Below are positions 1 to 7,029 of a DNA stretch of 13,127 nt, in pieces. The position numbers and the translations under genes are program-made. The notes beneath the pieces were generated by a model. The model did no database searches and was not told the DNA's origin. It saw only the letters and a program-made list of their open reading frames with translations. The DNA lies in NCBI GenBank assembly GCA_003509065.1, contig DODG01000293.1, forward strand, positions 1,123 to 14,249, read 5' to 3'. The first letter of the stretch is position 1, and the number at the start of each line of letters is the position of its first letter. This DNA is from Acidobacteriota bacterium (GTDB taxonomy: Bacteria > Acidobacteriota > Vicinamibacteria > Vicinamibacterales > UBA823).

Positions 1-16
1 AAGAACCATTTCTACG

Positions 17-52
17 AAAAAAGGGCTCTGCAACCCTAAGGTAGCAGAGCCC
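17..52 (-). terminator. Rho-independent terminator of the cold shock gene
   Basis: Read on the minus strand, a perfect 9-bp stem (GGGCTCTGC at 52-44 with its complement at 31-23) with a 12-nt loop is followed directly by six T residues (22-17), the classical intrinsic terminator layout. It lies about 40 nt after the cold shock stop codon. A second small hairpin (about 61-76, CCTGCA/TGCAGG arms) lies between the stop codon and the terminator. On the plus strand the stem has no T tract, so it should act only on minus-strand transcripts. Confidence 0.9.
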
Positions 53-93
53 CAAAACAGCCTGCAAAATTGCAGGCAAGGTGCATCAGAATC

Positions 94-300
94 CTAGACC
101 TTCACAACGTTCTCAGCCGCCGGACCCTTCTGTCCTTGCACCACATCAAATTCTACCCGCTCACCTTCACTCAAGCTCTTAAAGCCGGTGCCTTGGATCG
201 CGGAATGATGCACGAAAACGTCTTTCTCTCCATCATCACGAGTGAGAAATCCGTATCCCTTGCTATCATTAAACCATTTAACAGTGCCACTCATTGCCAT
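94..300 (-). CDS. Cold shock protein (CspA family)
   Basis: This 68-residue protein is one CSD/OB-fold domain that binds single-stranded RNA and DNA in the cytoplasm and acts as an RNA chaperone during cold or general stress. The N-terminus GTVKWFN, the RNP1 motif KGYGFL and the RNP2 motif VFVHHS are all visible, as is the usual C-terminal end [10 protein letters not shown]. The open frame extends further upstream to 540, but family length and domain boundaries place the start at 300 or 294. Two in-frame ATGs (MAM) are each preceded by a GGAG at suitable spacing, because GGAG occurs twice in GGAGTACGGAG just before the first ATG. The gene has its own promoter, leader and terminator and is probably monocistronic. 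The subtype (CspA, CspE and so on) cannot be assigned from sequence alone. Confidence 0.95.
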   Translation of the reverse strand: MAMSGTVKWFNDSKGYGFLTRDDGEKDVFVHHSAIQGTGFKSLSEGERVEFDVVQGQKGPAAENVVKV

Positions 301-331
301 CTCCGTACTCCGTTCTGCATAATGTCGGAGT
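301..331 (-). promoter_or_regulatory. Structured 5' leader with hairpin overlapping the Shine-Dalgarno
   Basis: In the cold shock mRNA, ACTCCG (331-326) can pair with CGGAGT (312-307) across a 13-nt loop. The 3' arm contains the first GGAG ribosome-binding sequence. A second CGGAG (305-301) lies just outside the hairpin and would serve the inner ATG at 294. This suggests a leader that could modulate access to one of two start codons. The fold was judged by eye and not energy-calculated. Confidence 0.35.
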
Positions 332-418
332 CCGGTCCTGCCGTACTGCCGACTGCTATAAATCGCGGCATCCCCCGCGCAGGTGGCGCTACCTTCTTCG
401 GTAACACCCATTTGTTCA

Positions 419-446
419 ACTATAATGGTCGCCTGCCCTGCGCCAA
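419..446 (-). promoter_or_regulatory. Putative sigma70 promoter of the cold shock gene
   Basis: On the minus strand TTGGCG (446-441) and TATAGT (424-419) are separated by 16 bp, matching four and five of six consensus positions. Transcription would start near 412, giving a leader of about 110 nt before the ATG at 300. Long leaders are typical of cold shock genes. Prediction is from sequence only. Confidence 0.5.
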
Positions 447-520
447 GTGTCAAGTGCCCAATTCCCCCAAAAAAACTGGCACCCTTAGAATCCAATTCTG
501 AACGCAAAGGTTGCGACGGA

Positions 521-526
521 TATAAT
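521..526 (+). promoter_or_regulatory. Consensus -10 box abutting the NamZ-like start (possible leaderless mRNA)
   Basis: A perfect TATAAT lies seven bases before the ATG at 534, so a transcript starting at the usual distance would begin at or next to the start codon. No convincing -35 is visible at 16-18 bp (TTCTGA, at 19 bp, is weak), and no good Shine-Dalgarno precedes 534. This is consistent with, but does not prove, a leaderless message. Confidence 0.45.
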
Positions 527-533
527 GCGACAG

Positions 534-1697
534 ATGTCAATAATCTTAGGTTTTGAACGCCTAATCGATTCAGGCCGCATACGGGGTCACCGGATGGGCC
601 TAGTGTGTAATCTTGCCTCAGTCGACAAGAACTTACAGCATATCTCGACTCGATTTGCGAATGAACCGAGTGTGACGCTCAATGCATTGTTCGGCCCCCA
701 GCACGGCTTCGAATCCAGGGATCAAGACAATATGGTCGAAACCTCCCATTCGCACCATTCCAGCTATGACATACCAATCTACTCGCTGTACAGCGAAACA
801 CGCACGCCAACGACAGATATGTTGCGTGATCTTGATGTGCTCGTAATAGATCTCCAAGACGTAGGAACACGCGTCTATACCTACCTGTACACCATGGCAA
901 ACTGTTTGCGTGCCTGTCGTCAGCACGATATTCCCGTCATCGTTGCAGACCGTCCAAATCCTATCGGTGGCATAAGCGTTGAAGGGCCTTTACTAGATGA
1001 GACGTACTCATCATTCGTTGGTCAGTTTGCAATTCCGCTGCGGCATGGCATGACGATTGGAGAGGTGGCAAACCTTTTTAATGATCATTTCGGTATTGGA
1101 GCCAAACTTGAGGTATTCAAAATGGAAGGTTGGACCCGTCAGATGTACTTCGATGACACGTCTCTGCCGTGGATTCCACCATCTCCAAATTTACCAACAC
1201 TAGATAGTGCAATTGTCTACCCCGGGAACGTCCTAATTGAAGGAACGAACTTATCTGAAGGACGAGGAACAACACTGCCGTTTGAACTGATCGGTGCACC
1301 ATGGATTAACGCCGAGCAACTGGTAACGGATTTAAACGCAGTCGACCTCCCTGGCGTTGACTTCCGCCCAACGACCTTCGAACCAACATTCCAAAAACAT
1401 GCTCAAAGTGTTTGTCACGGGTGCCAGATTCACGTTCACGATCGAACAACATTTAAACCTGTGCTCACAACGGCGGCCTTGCTTCTGGCATGTCAGCAAG
1501 CAAATCCGAATTTCTTCAGCTGGCGAAAACCGCCCTACGAATACGAACACGTTAAACTGCCAATCGATATTTTGTCGGGTTCAGCACATCTACGCGAACA
1601 CATTGAGGCGAATGCACCCTTAGCAAAACTTGAAACAGGTTGGAACGCTGATCTCTCAAGTTTTGCACCAATCCGTGAAAAATTCTTAATCTACTGA
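534..1697 (+). CDS. DUF1343 / NamZ-like exo-beta-N-acetylmuramidase
   Basis: This 387-residue protein matches the DUF1343/NamZ family along its whole length. Characterised members release N-acetylmuramic acid from the non-reducing end of peptidoglycan fragments. Visible family blocks, numbered from the 534 start, are LFGPQHG (52-58), QDNMVE (64-69), [12 protein letters not shown] (106-117), ADRPNPIGG (138-146), RHGMTIGE (170-177), PPSPNLPT (215-222), [12 protein letters not shown] (236-247) and GAPW (254-257). The end FLIY is also typical. The FGP-x-HG block has Gln, as in a subset of the family as I recall it, where others have Glu. An alternative ATG at 525 lies inside the TATAAT box, and an in-frame stop at 486 prevents further N-terminal extension. 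There is therefore no signal peptide, which implies a cytoplasmic role in cell-wall recycling rather than secretion. The gene is divergent from the cold shock gene. Confidence 0.9.
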   Translation: MSIILGFERLIDSGRIRGHRMGLVCNLASVDKNLQHISTRFANEPSVTLNALFGPQHGFESRDQDNMVETSHSHHSSYDIPIYSLYSETRTPTTDMLRDLDVLVIDLQDVGTRVYTYLYTMANCLRACRQHDIPVIVADRPNPIGGISVEGPLLDETYSSFVGQFAIPLRHGMTIGEVANLFNDHFGIGAKLEVFKMEGWTRQMYFDDTSLPWIPPSPNLPTLDSAIVYPGNVLIEGTNLSEGRGTTLPFELIGAPWINAEQLVTDLNAVDLPGVDFRPTTFEPTFQKHAQSVCHGCQIHVHDRTTFKPVLTTAALLLACQQANPNFFSWRKPPYEYEHVKLPIDILSGSAHLREHIEANAPLAKLETGWNADLSSFAPIREKFLIY

Positions 1698-1771
1698 TTC
1701 GAATCACGCAAAACAATCGGCTTTCTTGAGAAACCCCACACGTTAGGTATTACACACGGTTGCACTTGACT

Positions 1772-1800
1772 TTGACTCAACTGTCCGAAGTCGATAACAT
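1772..1800 (+). promoter_or_regulatory. Putative sigma70 promoter of the SRPBCC gene
   Basis: TTGACT (1772-1777) and TAACAT (1795-1800) are separated by 17 bp, in the 157-bp gap after the NamZ-like gene. The expected start site is about 1807, leaving a leader of nearly 50 nt. The -10 is only a four-of-six match. Confidence 0.4.
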
Positions 1801-1854
1801 CACGGATCCTAGCATCGCAAATACGGTTAACTGTACTCCAGTCATTGATTCACT

Positions 1855-2451
1855 ATGGCTCGACACAACGGGATTAGCGTTGAACATTCACATCTGATTA
1901 CAGCTACGCCGAGTTGTGTACTCGACGCCTTTTTTGATTCACGGGCGCTAGCCACTTGGTGGCATACAACACAGTCAGTCACCGTGCCTGAGCCACTAGG
2001 CGTATATGCAGTCGAATGGGAGCCGACGGTCTATCACGATGAGCTCCTTGGTCAGCTGGGTGGCTCCTTTCATGGCACGGTCATGGAATACCGTCCTGGC
2101 TTTGAATTCTTCGTCGCAGATGCATACTGGCTTCCCCCACAAGGAAACCCGCTTGGCCCAATGGCACTCGAAGTAACCTGCACCGTTGAAGGTCCAGCGA
2201 CCCGAGTAACAGTGCGGCAGAGTGGTCTGGAAAATGGTTCTCGTTGGAAAAAATATTTCTCACTTATCGATCGTGGTTGGCTGAGCGCGCTGCAAGCGCT
2301 GTCTACCTACATCGAAAAGAGCAGCGTCTTGGATACAGCATACGGTGATCCGTACATCGCCAGTCCTGAATCGAAAAAGAAGACGATGCTAAGGATACCC
2401 AAGCCCAAGTCGGCTGTAGCAAAGTCAAGGCGCCTGAAAAAGTCTTCGTGA
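1855..2451 (+). CDS. SRPBCC / AHSA1-like domain protein with basic C-terminal tail
   Basis: Residues 8-155 of this 198-residue protein look like the START-like (SRPBCC) fold of the AHSA1 type. Signs are an opening ITATPSCVLDAFFDSRALATWW, split here as ITATPSCVLDAF (15-26) and ATWW (33-36), a central GGSFHGTVMEY (69-79), a strand block ending TRVTVRQSG and a closing helix rich in W and L. Such domains bind hydrophobic ligands or assist proteins, and the ligand cannot be predicted. The last 25 residues (174-198) hold eleven Lys/Arg and no acidic residues, a tail not part of the domain that could bind nucleic acid or acidic partners. No clear Shine-Dalgarno precedes the ATG, and a candidate promoter sits at 1772-1800. 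It is probably transcribed separately from the small gene at 2538. Confidence 0.8.
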   Translation: MARHNGISVEHSHLITATPSCVLDAFFDSRALATWWHTTQSVTVPEPLGVYAVEWEPTVYHDELLGQLGGSFHGTVMEYRPGFEFFVADAYWLPPQGNPLGPMALEVTCTVEGPATRVTVRQSGLENGSRWKKYFSLIDRGWLSALQALSTYIEKSSVLDTAYGDPYIASPESKKKTMLRIPKPKSAVAKSRRLKKSS

Positions 2452-2537
2452 ACTTCTAGGCTGCATTAAGTCAATTCCAGACATAGGCTGTTGATCTTTG
2501 CTTTAATAACCTTAACCACTTGTATAACTATCTTCAT

Positions 2538-2723
2538 ATGACTCTCGATTCATGGAAACAGTTGTTGAAGCGAGCTATCAAGAACCACGGAATCCACGAC
2601 ACCGACTCCCTTGTTGAAACGCTCGTTGAGGCAACGGCAAAACTGCGGCAGGCTGACTGGTACAACCACGCCGACACAGACACAGAACAGTTGCCCAAAC
2701 CAAGCATCACCAAGCCCCTGTAA
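2538..2723 (+). CDS. Small protein coupled to the amidase (possible GatC/AtzG-like partner)
   Basis: This encodes 61 residues from ATG 2538. A TTG six codons upstream (2520) is possible but the ATG is preferred. I do not recognise a family with confidence. The protein reads as two short helices (about 2-16 and 21-39) followed by a polar, proline-containing tail ending LPKPSITKPL. Its TAA stop overlaps the next ATG (TAATG, 2721-2725), so translation is almost certainly coupled to the amidase, which itself lacks a Shine-Dalgarno. GatC and AtzG are short helical proteins encoded beside GatA- and AtzE-type amidases and wrap around them. The size, helix-then-tail layout and coupling fit that role, but sequence similarity is not demonstrable by eye. 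Confidence 0.65.
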   Translation: MTLDSWKQLLKRAIKNHGIHDTDSLVETLVEATAKLRQADWYNHADTDTEQLPKPSITKPL

Positions 2724-4105
2724 TGAGTAAACCTCTTCCTAACTGTTCCATTGTAAAAATCTCAGCGCTTATAAAATCGCAGTCGGTAAAAGTCATCGAT
2801 GTGGTGGAACAGTGCTTAACAAGAATTTCCGAGCTCAATGATTCTTTAAACGCATTTATTGCAATTTCTGCCAAATCGGCACGAGAAGCAGCCTTATTTT
2901 CCGACTCTGAGATTGCAGCTGGGAAATACCGTGGACCTCTCCATGGCATCCCTATTTCTGTTAAAGACATCATTAACGTGGCGGGAACAGCCACAACAGC
3001 CGCATCCCATGTACGGGCTACTACTCCCTCAATAACCGATGCACCCCTCATTACACGACTCCGTTCAGCTGGTGCCATCATTATCGGCAAGTGCAACTTG
3101 CATGAATTCGCGTTTGGAACAACCGGAGAAGACTCGGCGTTCGGCCCGACTCGGAATCCGCACGATCTCAAACGATCTCCTGGTGGTTCAAGTGGTGGCT
3201 CAGCGGTCTCGGTCGCAACAGGCATGGCGTACGCGTCGATTGGCACTGACACTGGAGGATCAATTCGAATTCCAGCAGCGGCGTGTGGAGTGGTCGGATT
3301 AAAGCCTTCCTTTGGTGAGATTCCCTGTGAAGGCATCATTCCCCTGAGTCCCTCATTGGACCACGGCGGCCCAATCACAAGGACCGTGACAGATGCTTGG
3401 TTACTATATCGCTGCCTGTCGGAGAACCTAGACGGCAATGCTCCTTCTGCTATCGCATCAATACGACCCGAAGTACGACTTGGTATACCTAGGGCATATT
3501 TTCTGGAACATCTCGATACTGATGTGCGCCGAGCATTCGATGACACGCTCGCCCGACTCACAACGGCTGGCTGTCACATTACGGACGTCGATATTCCGCA
3601 CGCCGATCTCATTCCGGCAACATACCTTCACATAATTCTGCCCGAAGCTTACGCCTACCATGCACATACCCTGCAGGAACGCCCAAACAAGTACACGAAA
3701 GGCGTTAGAACTCGACTGGCCATGGGCCAATACATCCTGGCAGAGGACTATGTCAGAGCTCAGCACGGCAAAAAGGTCCTGCGCGATGAGGTCGACACAG
3801 CCTTGACCAATTGTGACGCACTCGTCCTTCCAACCTTACCGATTCCAGCCCCACAGTTCGGGAGAGATGAGGTCAGTCTGGGTGACAAGGTTGATCTGGT
3901 GCGCAGTGCGATGCTCCGGTTGACACAACTCTTTAATTTAACTGGTCATCCAGTCCTGTCGATTCCCTGTGGCCAATCTAGTAACAGCTTGCCCGTCGGC
4001 TTACAGCTCGTCGGTGTCAGAAACCGAACTGATGAGTTACTACAACTAGCTGTTGCTCTTGAATCTCACATCGTCGGGAATCGTCAGACAGACGTTGCGC
4101 AATAG
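2723..4105 (+). CDS. Amidase signature family enzyme (GatA/AtzE-like)
   Basis: This 460-residue amidase hydrolyses or transfers from a carboxamide using a Ser-cisSer-Lys triad. The catalytic Lys is K81 (SVKD), the cis-Ser is S156 in GGSSGGSA (154-161) and the nucleophile is S180 in DTGGSIR (176-182). The 24-residue spacing between the serines is standard. The family core continues through CGVVGLKPSFG and SPSLDHGGPITR (209-220), and the C-terminus has the usual NLTGHPVLSIPCG (405-417) and LPVGLQLVG (423-431) blocks, so the enzyme is complete. No signal peptide is present, so it is cytoplasmic. No GatB or glutaminase gene lies nearby, which argues against a tRNA amidotransferase subunit and for a stand-alone amidase of unknown substrate. 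It is convergent with the M16 pair, with only 13 bp between stop codons. Confidence 0.93.
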   Translation: MSKPLPNCSIVKISALIKSQSVKVIDVVEQCLTRISELNDSLNAFIAISAKSAREAALFSDSEIAAGKYRGPLHGIPISVKDIINVAGTATTAASHVRATTPSITDAPLITRLRSAGAIIIGKCNLHEFAFGTTGEDSAFGPTRNPHDLKRSPGGSSGGSAVSVATGMAYASIGTDTGGSIRIPAAACGVVGLKPSFGEIPCEGIIPLSPSLDHGGPITRTVTDAWLLYRCLSENLDGNAPSAIASIRPEVRLGIPRAYFLEHLDTDVRRAFDDTLARLTTAGCHITDVDIPHADLIPATYLHIILPEAYAYHAHTLQERPNKYTKGVRTRLAMGQYILAEDYVRAQHGKKVLRDEVDTALTNCDALVLPTLPIPAPQFGRDEVSLGDKVDLVRSAMLRLTQLFNLTGHPVLSIPCGQSSNSLPVGLQLVGVRNRTDELLQLAVALESHIVGNRQTDVAQ

Positions 4106-4118
4106 CGCGTTGTCGGAA

Positions 4119-5510
4119 CTAGTTCGAAATCAGGTCCTCATGTTTGATTTCGATGAGTTCTCCTGCATGCAGGTCGGTCAAGCCTGTGGCAATGGCATCG
4201 CGATCACCCACGACCACGGTAGTCAATTGATCCGGCACAAGATACTCTTGAGCCACACGCCTGACAGTTTCCAGATCCACCAAATTCACCGACGGCACGA
4301 CTTGCGTAAAATAATCATCGGGAAGCTGATAAAGTGCGCTGTTCGCAAATCCTTGAACCACTTGCGACGCTGTCTCAAACCCGCGTGGATATCCTCGAGT
4401 CAACGCGGCTTTCGCCTGCACCAGTTCTTCATCCGACACAGGCTGAGAATCTCGAATGTGACCAATCTCCTTCAGCACTTCCCGAATCGACTCACTCGTC
4501 GCGTTTGTCTGAACACTAAGGGCCGCCATAAAATCTCCCGCATAGCGACAAAATGTAAACCCTGTGCTCACGCCATAGGTGTACCCTTTATCCTCACGTA
4601 AATTGAGATTGAGCCGACTAACAAATTGCCCGCCCAAGATCATATTTAATACACGCAGTGCATGATAATCCGGGGTGTCGCGTGACACACCTCGATGTCC
4701 GATCCGCAACTCGGACTGGGCTGCCCCAGGACGATTCATGACGATTAACCTCTCTCGCTGCGTTCCTTCTGAATACGCTTCACACCGCGTATCAAGGTCT
4801 GCCGTCCGAGTGTCAGATGTGGCACACCACTTTTGGAATGCAGTCGCCGCCTGGTCCAGTAATTGCTCAGCTGGCATCGCTCCGACGAGAATCAGCGTCG
4901 CCTTTACGGGCTGATAGAACTCGCGATGGAAGTCCACAACGTGATCGCGTGTTAACGTCTGGATCGACGCTTCGGTTCCAGATGGATTATGTCCATACGG
5001 ATGATCGCCATATAGGGCCTCGACCATAATTCTGTTCGCGTTGGCGGAAGGTACGTCTCGCGACTGCACTAACTGGTCGAGTCGTAACTGTTTTACCCGT
5101 GTGAATTGTTCTTCATCAAACGTTGGACAGGTCCCCAGTTCTGCAAGTAAGGTCAACGCTTGACCAGTAAATCTTGAGAGCGACGTCATTCGCAATTGCG
5201 TGGCGTCCGCTGTAACGTGGCGGTTGAATCTTGCCCCAATCTGGCGGAGGGCCTCCTGCACTTCAAGCGCGGATCTGGAACCACTGCCTTCGTCAAGAAG
5301 AGCGGCCGTCAACGAGCCGAGCCCGCCATGATTCTCCGGGTCGGAGGCCGATCCACAATGTAGCAACAGACACGCGCTTACCACGGGCATAGCCCCGTGT
5401 TCGACGGCCCAGATTGTGAGCCCGTTCGCCAGTGTGTGCTTCACTGGTCGTGGGAATGTAAAGAGTGGATCCGGTCCAATCGGTGGCAATTCGGTGCGAT
5501 CAACAGACAT
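4119..5510 (-). CDS. M16 peptidase-like subunit lacking the zinc site
   Basis: This 463-residue M16B-type protein has the two-lobed fold of the family: an N-terminal lobe starting PVKHTLANGLTIW (22-34) and a C-terminal lobe from about 255. The usual HxxEH zinc motif is absent. The aligned stretch HGGLGSLTAALLDEG (61-75) has no zinc ligands at the expected positions. The substrate-gripping Arg/Tyr pair is present in LREDKGYTYGV (304-314; R305, Y312). In characterised bacterial heterodimers such as the Sphingomonas A1 pair, one subunit supplies the metal site and the other the R/Y pair, which is the pattern here. The start codon overlaps the stop of the upstream active subunit (TAATG), with AGGTGA just before it, so the two should be made in equal amounts. 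No signal peptide is visible. Confidence 0.9.
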   Translation of the reverse strand: MSVDRTELPPIGPDPLFTFPRPVKHTLANGLTIWAVEHGAMPVVSACLLLHCGSASDPENHGGLGSLTAALLDEGSGSRSALEVQEALRQIGARFNRHVTADATQLRMTSLSRFTGQALTLLAELGTCPTFDEEQFTRVKQLRLDQLVQSRDVPSANANRIMVEALYGDHPYGHNPSGTEASIQTLTRDHVVDFHREFYQPVKATLILVGAMPAEQLLDQAATAFQKWCATSDTRTADLDTRCEAYSEGTQRERLIVMNRPGAAQSELRIGHRGVSRDTPDYHALRVLNMILGGQFVSRLNLNLREDKGYTYGVSTGFTFCRYAGDFMAALSVQTNATSESIREVLKEIGHIRDSQPVSDEELVQAKAALTRGYPRGFETASQVVQGFANSALYQLPDDYFTQVVPSVNLVDLETVRRVAQEYLVPDQLTTVVVGDRDAIATGLTDLHAGELIEIKHEDLISN

Positions 5511-6820
5511 TACTTCACCTCCGCCCGTTCAGACTCCCGAAGAGCCAGGTCAGGATGATCATGCGGCACCACGCTGAGAGCCACACGACGTTCCTTGCCA
5601 AAATAGCGAGCGGCTGCGCGCTGAATGCTGTCAGGGGTGACGGATTGATACCGCGCGAGGTCGTGTGAAATATACCCAGGGTTGCCGGTGAACACATTGT
5701 ACGCATTTAGTTGATCTGATTTCCCACCAAAGCCACCCACGTGCTGTAACGAGTAAACAAAATTCGCTTCAAACTCTATTCGGCTGCGTTCCAGTTCGTT
5801 TTGAGTCACACCGTCCTGTATGAGCCGCTCTAATTCGACCGAGATCGCGGCGTCGAGTTCAGTCAGGTTATGCCCAGGAGCTGCCGTGGCTATGATCTGG
5901 AAGACTGACGACAACTGGCGAGACGACTGGATAGCGCCGACCTCGGTGGCAATGCGCTGGTCTCGAACCAGTGCACGATGTAACCGCGATGATTTGCCAG
6001 TCGATAAAATGTCAGCCAGTAAATCGAGATCCGCATCGCCCGCTTCAAACATGGCCGGACTGATCCAAGATAGGTACAACCGCGGCAGTTCGACCCGATC
6101 GGCCAGCAGGAGGCGCTGCTCGATTCGAGACTCCGGTGGGCTTGCCAACACTAACTCCGGAGGTTGCGACCCCGCTGGAATTCCAGCAAAGTAGTGCCTC
6201 GCTAAGTCCAGCGCATGCTCCGTATCGATATCTCCGGCTAAGGCGAGTGATGCCTGATTCGGGCGATAGTGCAACTCACAAAATTTCTGCACATCGTTAA
6301 ATGTCGCATCCGTCAAATCTTCGACGTGCCCGATGGTCATCCATGAATACGGATGCGATGAAGGGAATAGGGCTGCCGCATTCACCATTCCAGCAAGTCC
6401 GTAGGGACGGTTTTCATAACTTTGTCGGCGCTCGTTCAGCACTACATCACGTTGATTTTCAAACTTCTCAGGAGTTAATGCCGGCAACAAGTACCCCATC
6501 CGGTCGGATTCCATCCATAACGCCAGATCGAGAGCATTGGTTGGAACCACCTCCCAATAATTCGTCCGCTCACTACTGGTTGAACCATTCAGTAGGGCAC
6601 CTGCTTCTTGCAACGGATGAAAGTAGCCTCGATCGTAATGTTGGGATCCTTCAAACATCAGGTGCTCAAAAAGATGGGCAAAACCAGTGCGACCTGGACA
6701 TTCGTCCTTAGAACCAACACGGTACCAGACGTTAACTGCCACAATAGGGCAGCCGTGATCCTCATGAACGAGTACATCAAGGCCATTCGGTAACGTGTGT
6801 TGGGTATACGGAATCTCCAT
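5510..6820 (-). CDS. M16 family zinc metallopeptidase (catalytic subunit)
   Basis: This 436-residue M16B peptidase has the inverted zinc motif HLFEH (H49, E52, H53) and the third ligand E130 in VVLNERRQ, exactly 76 residues beyond H53 as in the family pattern HxxEHx76E. The N-terminal lobe block NGLDVLVHED (12-21) and the asparagine-containing GALLNGSTSSERTNYW (74-89) also match. The C-terminal lobe has LHRALVRDQRIA where active homodimers carry an R..Y pair, and the tyrosine is missing, so it probably needs the adjacent subunit. AAGGAG lies eight bases before the ATG. No signal peptide is seen, so the pair is likely cytosolic, acting on peptides or small proteins. The 5' region is shared with the divergent porin operon. 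Confidence 0.94.
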   Translation of the reverse strand: MEIPYTQHTLPNGLDVLVHEDHGCPIVAVNVWYRVGSKDECPGRTGFAHLFEHLMFEGSQHYDRGYFHPLQEAGALLNGSTSSERTNYWEVVPTNALDLALWMESDRMGYLLPALTPEKFENQRDVVLNERRQSYENRPYGLAGMVNAAALFPSSHPYSWMTIGHVEDLTDATFNDVQKFCELHYRPNQASLALAGDIDTEHALDLARHYFAGIPAGSQPPELVLASPPESRIEQRLLLADRVELPRLYLSWISPAMFEAGDADLDLLADILSTGKSSRLHRALVRDQRIATEVGAIQSSRQLSSVFQIIATAAPGHNLTELDAAISVELERLIQDGVTQNELERSRIEFEANFVYSLQHVGGFGGKSDQLNAYNVFTGNPGYISHDLARYQSVTPDSIQRAAARYFGKERRVALSVVPHDHPDLALRESERAEVK

Positions 6821-6906
6821 CCGATATGCTCCTTAGAACAGCACTTTCCTAACAACGCTGGTTTTCCCTCGGGTACGACTCCGGCGTGCCATGAAAAAAT
6901 TAAAAG

Positions 6907-6921
6907 TGAGATCTATTCTCA
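6907..6921. promoter_or_regulatory. Fur-like operator, distal copy (TGAGA-N5-TCTCA)
   Basis: TGAGATCTATTCTCA is a palindrome with identical outer arms to the copy at 6973-6987. Extended to 19 bases (6905-6923) it agrees at 16 positions with AATGAGAATNATTCTCATT, a palindrome of the Fur-box type that I recall from Gram-negative bacteria. It lies mid-way in the divergent region, so it could also act on the M16 genes. Flanking A and T runs make it a 10-bp AU-rich hairpin in RNA, but no gene ends here, so a terminator role is unlikely. Confidence 0.55.
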
Positions 6922-6972
6922 TTTTTTGCTTGCCTTCCAGATTCTTAAGGAATTAGACTATAAAAACGATAC

Positions 6973-6987
6973 TGAGACTAAGTCTCA
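6973..6987. promoter_or_regulatory. Fur-like operator, promoter-proximal copy (TGAGA-N5-TCTCA)
   Basis: TGAGACTAAGTCTCA is a perfect palindrome with 7-base arms around one central base, the 7-1-7 layout used by Fur-family repressors. Extended to 19 bases it agrees with AATGAGAATNATTCTCATT at 16 positions, counting the N. It ends one base before a TATATT -10 box, where a bound repressor would block RNA polymerase. The centres of the two palindromes are 66 bp apart. Confidence 0.6.
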
Positions 6988-6988
6988 T

Positions 6989-6994
6989 TATATT
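6989..6994 (+). promoter_or_regulatory. Putative -10 box of the porin operon
   Basis: TATATT is a five-of-six match to the -10 consensus, placed directly after the palindromic operator and about 36 bp before the porin start. No recognisable -35 hexamer is present at 16-18 bp. The promoter would be weak unless activated, or its -35 is degenerate. Confidence 0.45.
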
Positions 6995-7029
6995 CTGTCC
7001 CATCGTTAAAACCCTTTAATCGGATTGGA

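Noticed and set aside
70..501. Plus-strand open frame across the cold shock gene
   Set aside because: It is antisense to a clear CSD domain and its own leader and terminator, and shows no motif.
301..540. N-terminal extension of the cold shock protein up to 540
   Set aside because: The extra 80 residues match no domain, the family is about 67-70 residues long, and ribosome sites and a promoter sit inside the extension.
535..540. TTGACA on the minus strand as a -35 for the cold shock gene
   Set aside because: The nearest -10-like TATATC is only 10 bp away, and the pair at 419-446 has proper spacing.
1695..1735. Palindrome TGATTCGAATCA and weak hairpin after the NamZ-like gene as terminator
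   Set aside because: The palindrome has no loop, the next hairpin has a mismatch and only four base pairs at its core, and there is no T tract.
6900..6928. AU-rich hairpin followed by T run as an intrinsic terminator
   Set aside because: It lies between divergent genes with no transcript to end. The same five-base arms recur at 6973-6987, favouring an operator.
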